Below are positions 50,971 to 61,385 of a stretch of DNA of 64,000 bases, one piece after another (position 1 is the stretch's first letter; each line of letters opens with the position of its first letter). Origin of the DNA: CAVVZJ01 sp963752755 (lineage in GTDB: Bacteria; Planctomycetota; Planctomycetia; Isosphaerales; Isosphaeraceae). The position numbers and the translations under genes were made by a program. Under the pieces are notes generated by a model. The model saw only the letters and a program-made list of their open reading frames with translations. It was not told where the DNA came from and ran no database searches. The stretch lies in contig CAVVZJ010000017.1 of the NCBI GenBank assembly GCA_963752755.1, positions 335,122 to 399,121 on the forward strand, in the 5' to 3' direction.

Positions 50971-52265
50971 CCATAACTACTGCATCGCGAAAGGTTTTCG
51001 TCGGCTGTGGCGGATTCCGAGGCTCGGGTCGTCTCTTCTTCCCATTCGACCTTTTTCGCTTGATGACCCCAGGATACCCTCGGTTCCGCCGCGGTCGCAG
51101 TCGCTGATCACCGACCTCCCGCAGAAGCCGTCGATCCCACGTCTCGGTGTCCACCTGCGGCGACTCGGGCCACGGGCACGGCAGCACCCGCAGGCAGTCG
51201 AGGAACGAGAGCCGGTCCGGGTCCGGGCCGGTCCCGACCGCGGCGTCGGGCATCACCCGCCGGACCACGGAGTGCGCCAGCATCAAGCCGTCGCTCTCTG
51301 GCACCACCCCCGCGGGCGTCTTGCTCCGGATCGGGATCGCTCGATTACTCAAGGGGGTCTTGATTGCATCGAAGGCGAGTTCCTCCTCCCCGCGTTCGTG
51401 GTCGACCAGGGACGCTGCGCACGCTGGCCGGTCGGTCGAGGATGGATCAGGTCGGTGATCCGCCGGTGGCGTTCGCCGGCACCGGGGCGATTCGGGTCGT
51501 CGTGGGTGGACTCGATGACCCGGACCCCCAGACCACGAAAGTCCCGGCGGCGGTCGGCGGCCCGCGGGGAGATCTTGGCCCGGTCGGAGCCGTCGGCCAG
51601 CCGGCGGAGCGGTCGCAACACGGTGTGGCTCTTGACCCGAGCCAGGAGCTGAGCCCCCCGCCGGACGACGGCGGAGCTCCCCTCCTAGCGGAAGAACCCG
51701 CGATCCCAGATCAACCGCCTACCGGGCCTGAGGTCCTCCAGCAGCGGCCCGACCATCGACGGCTCACCGTGACACCGCGGCGTGATCGTCAGGCCGCAGA
51801 CGGCGGGCGTGCCCAACTCCCAGAGGGCCAACCATCGGACCTGGGGGAACGCCCCCGCGGCCCGGCCGGTGGTGGGGCGACCGAAGGGGCGCGCGTTCTC
51901 CGGGGTATCGGGCCGGTCGAGCGTGGTGCCGTCGAGGCCCATCCGGTGCCCGCCCCGGGCGTCACCTCCCGGGGTCTGGTGGGTGGCCATGGGGCGAGCG
52001 GTTTCCAGGAACAGGGGCCGCCACGACGCGACGCCGAGTCGGCGGCGGGCCTGGGAAAACGCCGAGGCGGTCGGCTCGGGACGGTCGCGGGTCGGAGGCC
52101 GCCGACGCCAGACCTTGGGGATCGAGTCGGCGGCGCACAGGGCCATGGCGAGGACCCGCCCAATGACGGAATCGGCGGGCAGGCACCGTCGCCGTTCCGA
52201 CGACCGAGCGGTCCGTGAGAGGATGGCGGCGAGGCGTTGCTCGGGGATCAACGGATCCAAGCCGC

Positions 52266-53715
52266 GTAACTGATTCGCCACCCTCTTGCCCCGGCCCCAT
52301 GCGGCTTTTACGGTGGTCGCCATGAGCGGAACGGACCTGGCCGGACTGGATCGCGAAGCCTTGATCGCCTTGGTGCTCACGCTCCAGGCCGAGGTCGAGG
52401 CCCTCAAGCGCGGCGGCAAGCGGCAGGCGGCGCCGTTCTCGAAGGGGACCCGCGTCAAGGACCCCAAGAGACCCGGGCGAAAGCCCGGCCGGGGGGTCTT
52501 CCAGCGCCGCGAAGCGTCCGAGCAGGTCGGCGAACCGCCGATCGACGTCCCGGTCGGCGAGACGGCCGGCCCGAAATGCGGCGGCGAGTTCGACGAAGCC
52601 CGAGTCGAGGAGGCCTCGATCCCCGATCTCCCCCAGGTCGTCCGACCGCGTGCCCGGCTCTTCCGGGTCGGCGTCCGCCGCTGCCGGCGGTGCGGCGCGA
52701 CGGCGCGCGGGCGGCCTCCCGACCGCGCCGCCGACCCGCGTGGGGCGACCGCCCATCGCCTCGGCCCGCGGCTGCTGGCCGCCGCCCACCACCTCCACGA
52801 CGGCCTGGGCGGGCCGGTCCGCAAGGGGCCGGCGGTGATCGCGATCCTGACCGGCGTGCGGCTCACGCAGGGGGTCGTCACGCGTGACGCCCTCAAGAAG
52901 GCGGCCGGCGCGATCGGGACGACATATCGAACCCTGGGCGACTCGGTCCGCGAGGCCCCCTTCGTCCACACCGACGACACGGGCTGGCGCCGGGGGGCTC
53001 GCCGGCCTGGCGGATGGCCTTCGTGACCGACGCCGCGACGGTCTACCAGGTCCGGCCGCGGCACCGCAACGAGGAGGTCGGCGAGCGGGTGCCGGCCGAC
53101 TCCGCCGGGGTGATGAGCACCGACCGCGGGACCAGCTAGGACGCGGCCGAACTGGCCGGTGTGCAGAAGCCGAAGTGCCTGGCCCACGTCCTGCGGTCGC
53201 TGTCGGAGGTGCTGGAGACGAAGTCCCGCGGGGCGTGGCGGTTCGCGAAGCGGCGGAAGGACCGGCTCGAAGCAGGCGCTGGCGCTGTGGCCTGAGCGCC
53301 GCGCCGGCGTCGGGCCGGGGCCGGACTTCGCGGCCCGTCTGGGACGGCTGAAGTGGGCGATCACGGACCACCTGCGCGACCGGGCGCTGTCGGACCGCGA
53401 CAACCAGCGACTCCTGAACGAGCTGGGCCGGTGCCACGACGCGGGCTCGCTGGTGCGGTTCCTGGACGAACCGGGGATCGAGCCGACGAACAACCGGGCG
53501 GAGCGTGCGCTCCGGCCGGCGGTGATCGCGTGGAAGGTGTCGCAGTGCACGAAGACCGCGCGCGGCACGCGGGCCTTCGAGGCGTGGTCGCGCGTCCTTC
53601 GGACACGATCGCGGACCACGACCGGCCCCGCCCTGATCGACGCCGTCGTCCATCTCGTTCATCCCGCCGAACCCCGGCACGCCTGAACCGCCCGCCAGGA
53701 CGCTAATCAGTTACC
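52266..53715. mobile_element. IS66-family (ISBst12-like, single-gene) element, copy 2, 1450 bp
   Basis: Ends GTAACTGATT (52266-52275) and AATCAGTTAC (53706-53715), flanked by a perfect 8-bp target duplication CAAGCCGC (52258-52265 and 53716-53723). Differs from copy 1 by a few substitutions (for example GATAR against GATVR) and three single-base length differences. Confidence 0.93.
52322..53686 (+). pseudogene. IS66-family transposase (copy 2), internal TAG and frame breaks
   Basis: Same protein as copy 1, from MSGTDLAGLDREALIALVLT through VHTDDTGWR to HPAEPRHA. The TAG within TDRGTS-stop-DAAELAG is at 53137-53139, the same position as in copy 1. A break occurs at the G-run near 52995, as in copy 1, and an extra one-base insertion near 53270 that copy 1 lacks. 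Confidence 0.82.
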
Positions 53716-53807
53716 AAGCCGCGGACGTAGGGCAGCGGGTCCTGGGCAATGTCGTGACCTCCCCGCGGTGCGTGATCCATCAGGGCCTCCTTCAGGGCTG
53801 GCGCACA

Positions 53808-54962
53808 CTAACATGTTAATGCGGTAATGACATCCATGAGGAACCCCTCGCTCCATCCGCAGCTTCGGCGCTTCCTGACGAGGCTCATGCGACGGTCGGG
53901 GTGTGGCTTGAGGATCGAGAGGGTGAAGCGGTCGAGCCAGGGGATGTTCGCCCCGAGCCCCCGCTCGCGGATCCGCGATTCGTCCTCGCGGAACGTCACC
54001 TCGAGGGTCCAGTGGCCCGCGTTCTCCACCGACCAGGGGCCGCGCACCGCCCGGGCGAACCGGTCCAAGTCCACCGGCAGGCGGCTGAGATCGTAGCGGA
54101 CCGCGAGGCTCTGCTCCCCGCCCGCCCGCCGCCGCGACGTCACCACGCCGACCGACTTCCGCCGCTTCCATTCGGCCGGACCCGGCCGGCCCTCGGGAAC
54201 CGGCAGCGGCAGGGAGGTCCGCTGTTCCTGGCGGCCGGGACCGCGATCGGTCGTCGTGAGTTCCTGGGCCGTCCCGATGGCGTCGTCGAGTCGCTCGTCG
54301 ATGGGCTCGATGACCGCCGCGGGCAACGACTCGGGATTCCGCTTCAGGGCCAGGACGGAGTCGGCCTGGCCGCCGATGACCGCCGCGGCGATCGCCTTCT
54401 GGGCCCCCATGGCGTCGCTCGTGACGATGCCGGCCCGGACGTCGCTGCTCTTCCGCCGCTCGGGGATCGCGGTGATCTCGTGGGACTTCTCGGCACCGAC
54501 CTCCTGTCCCCGGGCCAACCCGGACTCGCCGGCCCAGGCGGTGACGACGTGCAGGACGCCGCGGTCGTTCTTCGCGTCGTGGCTGCGGCGGGCCGTCTGG
54601 CCGTCGAGGGCGATGACCGGGCGATCGACGCCCGTCTCGGCGATGGCCTCGTCGCGGAGGCGGGCGATCCAGGCGTGGAAGGCGGCCGCGACGGCCCCGG
54701 GCTTGAGCCGCATCAGGACGCGACGGACGACGTCCTGGCCGGGGATGCCGTGGGGCCGGTCGAGCCGGCCGGTGAGGAGTTCGGCCTGGCCCTCGGCCCA
54801 GCGGGCGATGGCGGTGGGCCCGGCGGCGCCGGCGAGGACCGCCAGGACGGCGAGGACCAGGACGCCGGGCCGGGGGTGCCGCCGGTTGCGGGGGGAGCGT
54901 GGGTCCTCCAGGGCGGAGAAGGACTCCCCGATCTCGTCCCGCCTGCTGCGGGGGCTCGCCAT
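53808..54962 (-). CDS. ISAs1-family transposase, intact
   Basis: 384 residues, in frame throughout. N-terminal domain: MASPRSRRDEIGESFSALED, RRHPRPGVLVLAVLAVLAGA. DDE core: VIALDGQTARRSHDAKND (first Asp), GIVTSDAMGAQKAIAAAVIG (second Asp), VENAGHWTLEVTFREDESRI (Glu). Imperfect inverted ends may be GGCGCACACTAACATG near 53801 and its partial complement near 55060-55075 (12 of 16), giving an element of about 1.27 kb; no target duplication was found. A different subtype from the ISAs1 pieces on either side. Confidence 0.85.
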   Translation of the reverse strand: MASPRSRRDEIGESFSALEDPRSPRNRRHPRPGVLVLAVLAVLAGAAGPTAIARWAEGQAELLTGRLDRPHGIPGQDVVRRVLMRLKPGAVAAAFHAWIARLRDEAIAETGVDRPVIALDGQTARRSHDAKNDRGVLHVVTAWAGESGLARGQEVGAEKSHEITAIPERRKSSDVRAGIVTSDAMGAQKAIAAAVIGGQADSVLALKRNPESLPAAVIEPIDERLDDAIGTAQELTTTDRGPGRQEQRTSLPLPVPEGRPGPAEWKRRKSVGVVTSRRRAGGEQSLAVRYDLSRLPVDLDRFARAVRGPWSVENAGHWTLEVTFREDESRIRERGLGANIPWLDRFTLSILKPHPDRRMSLVRKRRSCGWSEGFLMDVITALTC

Positions 54963-55062
54963 CGCCGACCTCCGACCCCCGGGTCGGGTTCACGACCCGG
55001 TGGTCGGTAGACCCGGTCCGACGAGCGGGCGCAAGACCGCAGAGTTTGCTAAATCGTCATAA

Positions 55063-55173
55063 AAGTGCGCGCCGGCCCTGGGGGCGTCCCCCCTTGGGGT
55101 TCGGCGGCGGCAGCGGCGGCAAGAGCGGGCCGACGACTTCCCAGAGTTCGTCGGGCAGGATGGGCTTGGCCAT
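55063..55173 (-). pseudogene. IS5-type transposase, N-terminal fragment
   Basis: Reads MAKPILPDELWEVVGPLLPP, LPPPNPKGGRP, the DUF4096-like start of many IS5 transposases, with GGGAGA upstream of ATG. Cut after about 35 codons near the end of the ISAs1 element. Confidence 0.6.
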
Positions 55174-55254
55174 GGTGGAAATCTCCCGGTCACTCAGACC
55201 GAGGAGATGATGAGCGATCGGCGTGCCGAAGACCAGCAACCTTGGAGGTTTTGT

Positions 55255-56046
55255 TAGACGCTCTTACGGGGCTCCTACAACCGGCGGAGCGGCAAGGCCG
55301 CCATCCACATGGTCTCGGCTTAGTCGACCGAGAACAAGCTGTCGCTGGGGCAGGTGGTCGTGGACGAGAAGTCCAACGAGATCACGGCGATCCCCGAGTT
55401 GCTGGAGGTGCTGAAACTCTCCGAGGCTGTGGTGACGATCGACGCGATGGGGTGCCAGAAGGAGATCGCCGCGACGATCCGCGAACGCGGCGGCGACTAC
55501 GTACTGGCCGTCAAGCAGAATCAGCCGACGCTGTATCAGCAGGTCCGTGAGGCCATCGACGAGGGGCTGGAGCAGGACGCCGAGCAGATCGACGAGCATG
55601 GCACGGATGAGAAGGGGCATGGTCGTCGGGAAGTCCGCACCTATGCGGTCTTCCCGGCTCCGGAGGGAGTCGATCCGGAGGGCCTGTGGCAGGAACTGAG
55701 TGCGGTGGGAGTGACGTTCTCGGAGCGAACGGATTCCCGTGGGCGAACCAGTCTGGAGGGGCGATACTACATCCTGAGCCGGCAACTCTCAGCGAAGGAG
55801 TTCGCCGATGCCGTCCGGGGCCATTGGGGGATCGAGAATCAACTGCATTGGCAACTGGATGTGAGCTTCCGGGAGGATGAGTCTCGGGTCCGGACGGGCC
55901 ACGCGGCAGCGAACCTGAGCGTGGTTCGACGGTTCGCCCTGGGGTTACTGAAGCGAGAGACCGAGTGCCGACGCGGGATCGAGACCAAGCGGCTGAAGTG
56001 TGCCTTGAGTGAAGAGTACCAGGTGAAAGTCCTGTTCACGACATGA
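55255..56046 (+). pseudogene. ISAs1-family transposase, C-terminal two thirds
   Basis: Begins mid-protein at LRGSYN-like text with frame damage, has a stop at 55321-55323, then reads cleanly from 55354: MVVDEKSNEITAIPELLEVL, VVTIDAMGCQKEIAATIRER (second Asp), GHWGIENQLHWQLDVSFRED (Glu), ending EEYQVKVLFTT. The first catalytic Asp region is missing. Possibly the other end of the fragment at 50755-50970, separated by later insertions (inference from same strand and family). Confidence 0.72.
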
Positions 56047-56074
56047 GATAAGATGCCGTTTCCCTGGATTCGTG

Positions 56075-56225
56075 GGTGGTGGCGCAGGGTAGTTGAATGC
56101 CCAGGCGTAATCTGATGTGGTGTCAACGCTTACGACGCGCCCGGCAGGAGTTGGTCGAAGATCGCCGTAATCCCTTGGCTGCGTTCGACATCGGCTACGT
56201 CGTTCAACTACCCTGCGCCACTACC
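56075..56225. repeat. 151-bp stretch with 23-bp inverted ends
   Basis: 56075-56097 and 56203-56225 are complements with one mismatch in 23; the core is GTGGCGCAGGGTAGTTGAA. The CAGGG...CCCTG tips resemble ISAs1-type ends. No coding capacity. 56226-56493 shows nothing further. Confidence 0.65.
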
Positions 56226-56493
56226 GATTCGTGCGGTTCTACGCGCCGGGATCACTGAAGAGGATATTCAGGCTACCGCCGAACGGCTGCTCAGTCTGGC
56301 CGCACAGCATGAATGAAGTCCCGGAAAGTACAGCGGTAGAGTCAGCGGTTTCCAATTCGGCCGTTCCTCGCGGTTCTCGGGAGCGGTGTCTTGAACTCGC
56401 GCCAGACCTTTGATCAGCTTACAGGATCGGTCTTGATCCGGCGAGCATGACCGCCGATGGCCGGCGCCGGCAGGAACCCAGGTTTTTACCAGG

Positions 56494-57057
56494 ATGCGGA
56501 CAATGGATTCGAACTTCAAGCGGATGGCTGACTTCCTGGTCGGGATGGGCATCGATCAGGTTCCGCACACCCACAAGACCTATCTGGCCCACCTGATCGC
56601 CGTGTCTCGTTCCCTGGAATCCCAGGGCTATTCGCAGGACGTCTGCCGGGCCGGTCTGTTCCACTCGATCTACGGCACCGAGCGGTTCCAGGGGTTCACC
56701 CTGCCGCTGGGTCGCCGCGACGAGGTCCGGGCCCTGATCGGCGACCGGGCGGAACGCCTCGCCTACCTGAACTGTGCGATGGACCGCGCGTCGCTCGACC
56801 GGGCCCTGGAACAGGCGGCCGAATCCTATCGGATCCGGGACCGCCTGACTGGCGAAGACTTGGCGCTCTCGGAACACGACTTCGACGATCTGTGCCGCGT
56901 GCACCTCTTCGACTGGCTGGAGCAGGTGCCCCGTTCGCAGAAGTGGGATTATCGCCGGGCCGCCTATCGGCGGATGGCGGAGCGATTGGGCGGGCCGGCA
57001 GACGCAGCCTATGGGCGGGTCTTCGCCGGGACGGGGCCCGAGGCGGACCGGGAATGA
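56494..57057 (+). CDS. DUF6817 (HD-like) protein
   Basis: Intact, 187 residues, cytoplasmic. Conserved text: VPHTHKTYLAHLIAVSRSLE, DVCRAGLFHSIYGTERFQGF, VRALIGDRAERLAYLNCAMD. The spaced His residues (THKTYLAHL, LFHSIYGTE) suggest an HD-type metal site, but the canonical HD pair is not present. Function unknown. ATG 56494 or 56503 are both possible; neither has a strong RBS. Confidence 0.7.
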   Translation: MRTMDSNFKRMADFLVGMGIDQVPHTHKTYLAHLIAVSRSLESQGYSQDVCRAGLFHSIYGTERFQGFTLPLGRRDEVRALIGDRAERLAYLNCAMDRASLDRALEQAAESYRIRDRLTGEDLALSEHDFDDLCRVHLFDWLEQVPRSQKWDYRRAAYRRMAERLGGPADAAYGRVFAGTGPEADRE

Positions 57058-57261
57058 ACCGCGAGATGACGACCATCGCCCCTGCGATACGGAAGGAGCG
57101 GCGGCGCGGCGCCTTGGCAGCGGGTCGAGCCCCCGAGGCGATTCGACACAGCCACCCCGATGGGAAAGCATCAGCAGGTTCGTGCAGGAGACGCCGTCGG
57201 CCCGACGCGCGGCCGGGCACTCCCCGGACGTCCCGCGGCCGCGGCGACCTCAGGCCGGCGG

Positions 57262-58661
57262 TCACTCCTTCAGCGCCTCGTCGACGAACTCGAACAGCGC
57301 GTTCGTGCCGGGATCGTCAGGCAGGCCGATGTCCGCGTTTAGCTTGTTGTGGGTCGATTCCCGGGCGCCGTAGATCCGGACTGGGACGCCCGCACCCTCC
57401 AGCACGTTGGCGAGACGCCGGGCCTGCGCGCTGGTGTCGGGATGTCCGGCGACATGCATGATGAGAAACGGCGGGATGCCCTTGTCCCGGGCCACATGCG
57501 TCACGGCGGAGAAGTCGCGGTGCTTCGCCGGGTCATTGCCAAACTTCTCGCGGTGGCCGTACGTCGCCTGCGGCAGGACGTGGACGCGGCGGCGGGTCTC
57601 GGCCGTCTCGATGATCGCCGGCACGTCGTAGGTGTCCCCATCGACGGGCACGCAACCCTGGAGGATCGCCAGCGACAGCCCCTCGTCCTTCAGATAGAGG
57701 TCGTCGGTGCAGATCAGCGCAACGAGCTGCGCCCGGCGGAATGGCCCATGACGAGGAGCCGGTCGGGATCGCCTCCATACTCCGCGATGTGGTCATGCAC
57801 CCAGCGGATCGACCGGGCGACGTCGCGCACGATCGTCTCCATGTCAACCTCCGGCAGGAGCCGGTAGTTGGTCGAGACGAAGACGAAGCCCTTGTCGGTG
57901 AAGGACCGCGGCTTGCGCTGGATCTCCGACTTGTCGCCGGTCTGCCAGCCGCCGCCATGGATCCAGAAGACCACCGGCCGGTCCCTGGCGCCGGGCGGCG
58001 CATAGACATCGAGCACCTGGAGTTCGTGCGCCGGGTCGGCATAGGGGATGTCGCGGCGGACCTCCTGCCCGGGGTCCTGCCGCTTGACGCGGATGTTCCG
58101 GTACTCCACCACGTTGATCTCGGATTGCAGGGAGAGCGGTCCGTGGGCGGGGATGTCGAGGGCCGCTTCGAGCCGCTCGCCGTTGCAGGTGCAGCGGGCT
58201 TGCGTGCCGGTGACGACCACCTCGATCGCGTTCCAGTCGCCGTCCTTGTAGTTCTCGAGCGCCTTGTACGGTCCGACCCGCGGGTAGTCGCGGATCTGGA
58301 GCTGGTGCGCGAAGGCCTTGTCCCGCAGGTGGAGGCCGCTGTTCGCGTCCCGCGAGGCGCGAAAATCCAGGCGGAGGGTGAAGTCGCCGTCATACGACTG
58401 GACCGTGTCGATCTCCTCCATCCTGGGGGGCGTGTCCTTCGAGACGGTGATGACGAGCACACCGTCCTTGACCGCGAACCGGCCGTCGTCGGTGGCCGTC
58501 TTGCCGGCCAGGTCGGCATAGCCCAGGCGCCAGCCGGCCAGGTCCTTGCCGTTGAAGAGGGGCGTGAAGCCCGGCTCGTCGGCGTAGGCGGCGGAAAGGA
58601 GAAACGTCGAAAGGGCGAGGACGATCGATCCGGCGGCCCGGCGTCGTTGGAGTCGATTCAT
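57262..58661 (-). pseudogene. DUF1080 (3-keto-disaccharide hydrolase-like) domain fused to an esterase, one frame break
   Basis: Exported: MNRLQRRRAAGSIVLALSTF ... AYADEPG is a signal peptide, with GGGAG seven bases before ATG 58661. Residues 30-210 are DUF1080: FTPLFNGKDLAGWRLGYADL, YDGDFTLRLDFRASRDANSG, INVVEYRNIRVKRQ. Residues 230-465 are an alpha/beta hydrolase of the BD-FAE type: VVFWIHGGGWQTGDKSEI (oxyanion hole), LLVMGHSAGA (Ser; break at about 57722), and IYGARESTHNKLN with the His. The domain order suggests removal of acyl groups and cleavage of a modified sugar by one exported protein (inference). Break likely an indel. Confidence 0.8.
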
Positions 58662-60037
58662 CAGGAAGCTCCCGGAGAGGGCCAGATTCTCAAGATTCGG
58701 TGATTTTTGAATCAATTTATTCGTCGCATGCGCGACACTCGTGGGGGCGGTTCACGTCATCGTCACGATCTTCCCGGGATTCAGGATGTTCAGCGGGTCC
58801 CACGCCGCCTTGAGCCGGCGCATCAGGTCGACGGCGGCCGCGCCGAACTCCTCGTCGAGCAGCGCGACCTTGTGCCGGCCGACGCCGTGCTCGCCGGTGC
58901 ACGTCCCGTCCAGGGCGAGCGCACGGCGCATGACCCGCAGGTTGAGCCTCTCGGCCTCTTCCATCTCGGACGGATTGCCCGGGTCGGCGAGGATGATGCA
59001 GTGGAAGTTACCGTCCCCCACGTGGCCGAGGATCGGGCACGGCAGCGACGAGCTGCGGGTGTCCTCGATCGTCGCGGCGATGCACTCGGCGAGCCGGGAG
59101 ATCGGCACGCAGGCGTCCGTCACGAAGGCCCGCGCGCCCGGCCGGAGCTCGAGGCACGCCAGGAACGCCGAGTGCCGGGCGTCCCACAGGCGCACCCGGG
59201 CCCCAGGATCGACCGCCCACTCGAAGTCGTGCCCGCCGTGCCCGCGCGCGATCTCCTGGACCGTCTGGGCCTGCTCCTCGACGCCCGAGGCGGTGCCGTG
59301 GAACTCCAGGAACAGCGTCGGCTGCTCCCTCAGCTCCGTCTCGCTGTACCGGTTGACCGCGGCGACCGTCAGCGCATCGAGCAGCTCGGCCCGCGCGATC
59401 GGGACGCCCCGCTGGATCGTCCGGATGACCGTCTGGACCGCGCCGGCGACGTCCGGGAAGGGGCAGACCGCGGCCGACACGGCCTCGGGCCGGGGGTAGA
59501 GCCGGACCGTAACCTCGGTGATGATGCCGAGCGTCCCCTCGCTCCCCACGAAGATCCGCGTGAGGTCGTAGCCCGCCGAGGACTTCTTCGCGCGGTGAGC
59601 CGTCGGGATGACCGCGCCGTCCGCCGTGACGACCCGCAGGCCGAGGACGTTCTCGCGCATCGTGCCGTAGCGGACGGCATTGGAGCCCGAGGCGCGGGTG
59701 GCCGCCATGCCCCCGAGCGTGGCGTCGGCGCCCGGGTCGACGGGGAAGAAGAGCCCGGTGTCCTCGATCGCCGCATTCAGCTGCTTGCGGGTCACCCCGG
59801 CTTCCACGGTCGCGGTGAGGTCGTCTCCGTGGACCGCCAGGACCCGGTTCATCCGGGACAGGTCGACGGTGACGCCCCCCTCGACGGCCATGATGTGCCC
59901 CTCGATCGAGGTCCCGGCGCCGTAGGCGATGACCGGGACCCGGTATCGGGCGCAGCATCCGGACCACCTCGGCCACCTCCGCGCCGGTCGTCGGGAAGAC
60001 CACGCAGTCCGGGGGCGTGGTGTCGTAGGGAGACTCA

Positions 60038-60934
60038 GAGTCTGTTCCAAAAGGGGCGTCGGCTGTAGTTTGGGGGGATGGAACGCAAAGCCTACCCCAG
60101 CGACCTGACCGACGCCCAGTGGCGCCTCCTCGCTTCCCTGATCCCCGAGGCCAAGCCCGGCGGCAGGCCCCGCAAGTACGAGATGCGCGAGGTCATCAAT
60201 GGCCTGCTCTACCTCAACCGCGAGGGCTGTTCCTGGCGGGCGTTGCCCCACGACCTGCCCCACTGGAAGACCTGCTACAACTTCTTCCGCCGGTTCGAGG
60301 CCGACGGCACCTGGGACGCCCTGGTCGCCGCGTTGCGGGGGGAGGTGCGGACGAAGCTCGGCGCGCGCCGACGCCCAGCGGCGCCTGCATCGATAGCCAG
60401 TCGGCCAAGACGGCGCACGGCGGGGCCGAGGTCGGCGTCGATGGCGGCAAGATGGTGCGGGGCCGCAAGCGACATATCGTCACCGACACGCTGGGGTTGC
60501 TGCTGATCGTCGTGGTCACCGCGGCGAACCTCGACGACGGGGCGACGGCGCCGCGGCTGCTGGCCGGTCTGCCCGCCGTGACGTTCCCCCGGCTGGCCGT
60601 GGTGTGGGCGGACCGGAAGTACCGCAACTCCCGGCTCGACGCCTGGCTGTCGGGCCAGGACCGGCTCCGCGTGGAGGTGAGCTCGAAGCCCGAGGGCGAG
60701 CGGGGGTTCAAGCCGCTGAAGGTGCGGTGGGTGGTCGAGCAGACCTTCGGCTGCCTGCTGCGGTGGCGGCGGCTGGTGCGGGACTTCGAGCGGCTGCCGG
60801 AGACGAGCGCGGCGATGGTCAAGCTCAGCTCGATCCATCGGATGGTCCGCCGTGCCCGGCCGCCGCGATGGCGGAAGAAATTCCGCTACAAGCGGCCGCC
60901 CAAAGCGGCCGCTTGAGTCTTTTGGAACAGTCTC
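60038..60934. mobile_element. IS5-family insertion sequence inside the glcD-like gene (897 bp)
   Basis: Inverted ends GAGTCTGTTCCAAAAG (60038-60053) and CTTTTGGAACAGTCTC (60919-60934), 15 of 16 matching. 3-bp target duplication TCA at 60035-60037 and 60935-60937. Different from the IS5 element at 27438-28376. Confidence 0.9.
60078..60916 (+). CDS. IS5-family transposase, one frame change
   Basis: First frame MERKAYPSDLTDAQWRLLAS, LYLNREGCSWRALPHDLPHW, up to EVRTKLG near 60360. The other frame continues GACIDSQSAKTAHGGAEVGV (first Asp), RHIVTDTLGLLLIVVVTAAN, VVWADRKYRNSRLDAWLS (second Asp), RWVVEQTFGCLLRWRRLVRD (Glu), ending RYKRPPKAAA at TGA 60914-60916. About 280 codons, full length. The frame change lies in a GCGCGC stretch; programmed shifting or an indel are both possible. 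Confidence 0.83.
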
Positions 60935-61068
60935 TCATCCCGGCCGTGCCGCTCCCGGACCGCCTGGCCGGTGCTGCACCGCTCCCGGAAGCGGTCGCCG
61001 AGGCTCCGGAGCAGCTCCGGCGGGGCGGGGCGCCTGCGGGCGATCGGGTCGTCTGCGGCGGGTGGCAT

Positions 61069-61385
61069 CCGAGTCCTCCTCCGGCTTGATCACGAGGCGG
61101 CTCCCGGCGGCGGTCCGACTCCTCGTGACCACCCCGTCGGGACCGCACCGGGCAGCCTGGATCACGATCAGGCCCGGCACGAAGTCATTGCCGGGACGTT
61201 CGGAGGACCGCGGCCGTCTCGCCGAGGGGTCTCGCCGCTAGGCCCATTCTGCCCGCCAACGAAACACCACGAAAGTGGGTACCACCCCCCCGGGCCCGTG
61301 AGGGCCTCGAGCGTCGGAAAGTGATCTCCCGGCGCGGGCACGACTCATCGTGCAGGTCGACGATGATGCCGGACGCCGACCCCCA
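61069..61385. other. Intergenic region upstream of the glcD-like gene, no gene seen
   Basis: 317 bp between the glcD-like start and the hydrolase remnant. It contains the RBS GGAGGAGG (just upstream of 61068 on the minus strand). No further gene or clear promoter. Confidence 0.45.

Larger units (their letters stand above)
50975..53780 (-). pseudogene. IS4-family transposase split by IS66 copy 2
   Basis: The N-terminus 53780-53716 has a strong RBS (AAGGAGG) and reads MDHAPRGGHDIAQDPLPYVR. Across the IS66 insertion it continues in frame from 52265: GLDPLIPEQRLAAILSRTAR, RCLPADSVIGRVLAMALC, MGLDGTTLDRPDTPENARPF (first Asp), RRLIWDRGFFR (second Asp) followed by a stop, then VKSHTVLRPLRRLADGSDR, and near 51300 LMLAHSVVRRVMPDAAVGTG, DPDRLSFLDCLRVLPCPWPE. 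The end TKTFRDAVVMV runs into the antisense of the ISAs1 fragment without a stop. Several further breaks (about 52110, 51680, 51345). Not functional. Confidence 0.78.
58752..61068 (-). pseudogene. glcD: FAD-linked oxidase (GlcD/D-lactate dehydrogenase type) interrupted by an IS5 element
   Basis: Oxidises a 2-hydroxy acid such as glycolate or D-lactate using FAD. The N-terminus 61068-60935 has RBS GGAGGAGG and reads ELLRSLGDRFRERCSTGQAV, RERHGRDE; after the IS (60038-60934 plus one TCA) it continues SPYDTTPPDCVVFPTTGAEV, AEVVRMLR. A break near 59955 leads to VPVIAYGAGTSIEGHIMAVE and the FAD-binding core LGGMAATRASGSNAVRYGTM; the C-terminal domain has PILGHVGDGNFHCI and GTCTGEHGVGRHK. Without the IS the protein is about 470 residues, normal for the family. 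The gene is probably inactivated in this genome; promoter activity from the IS was not assessed. Confidence 0.87.
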
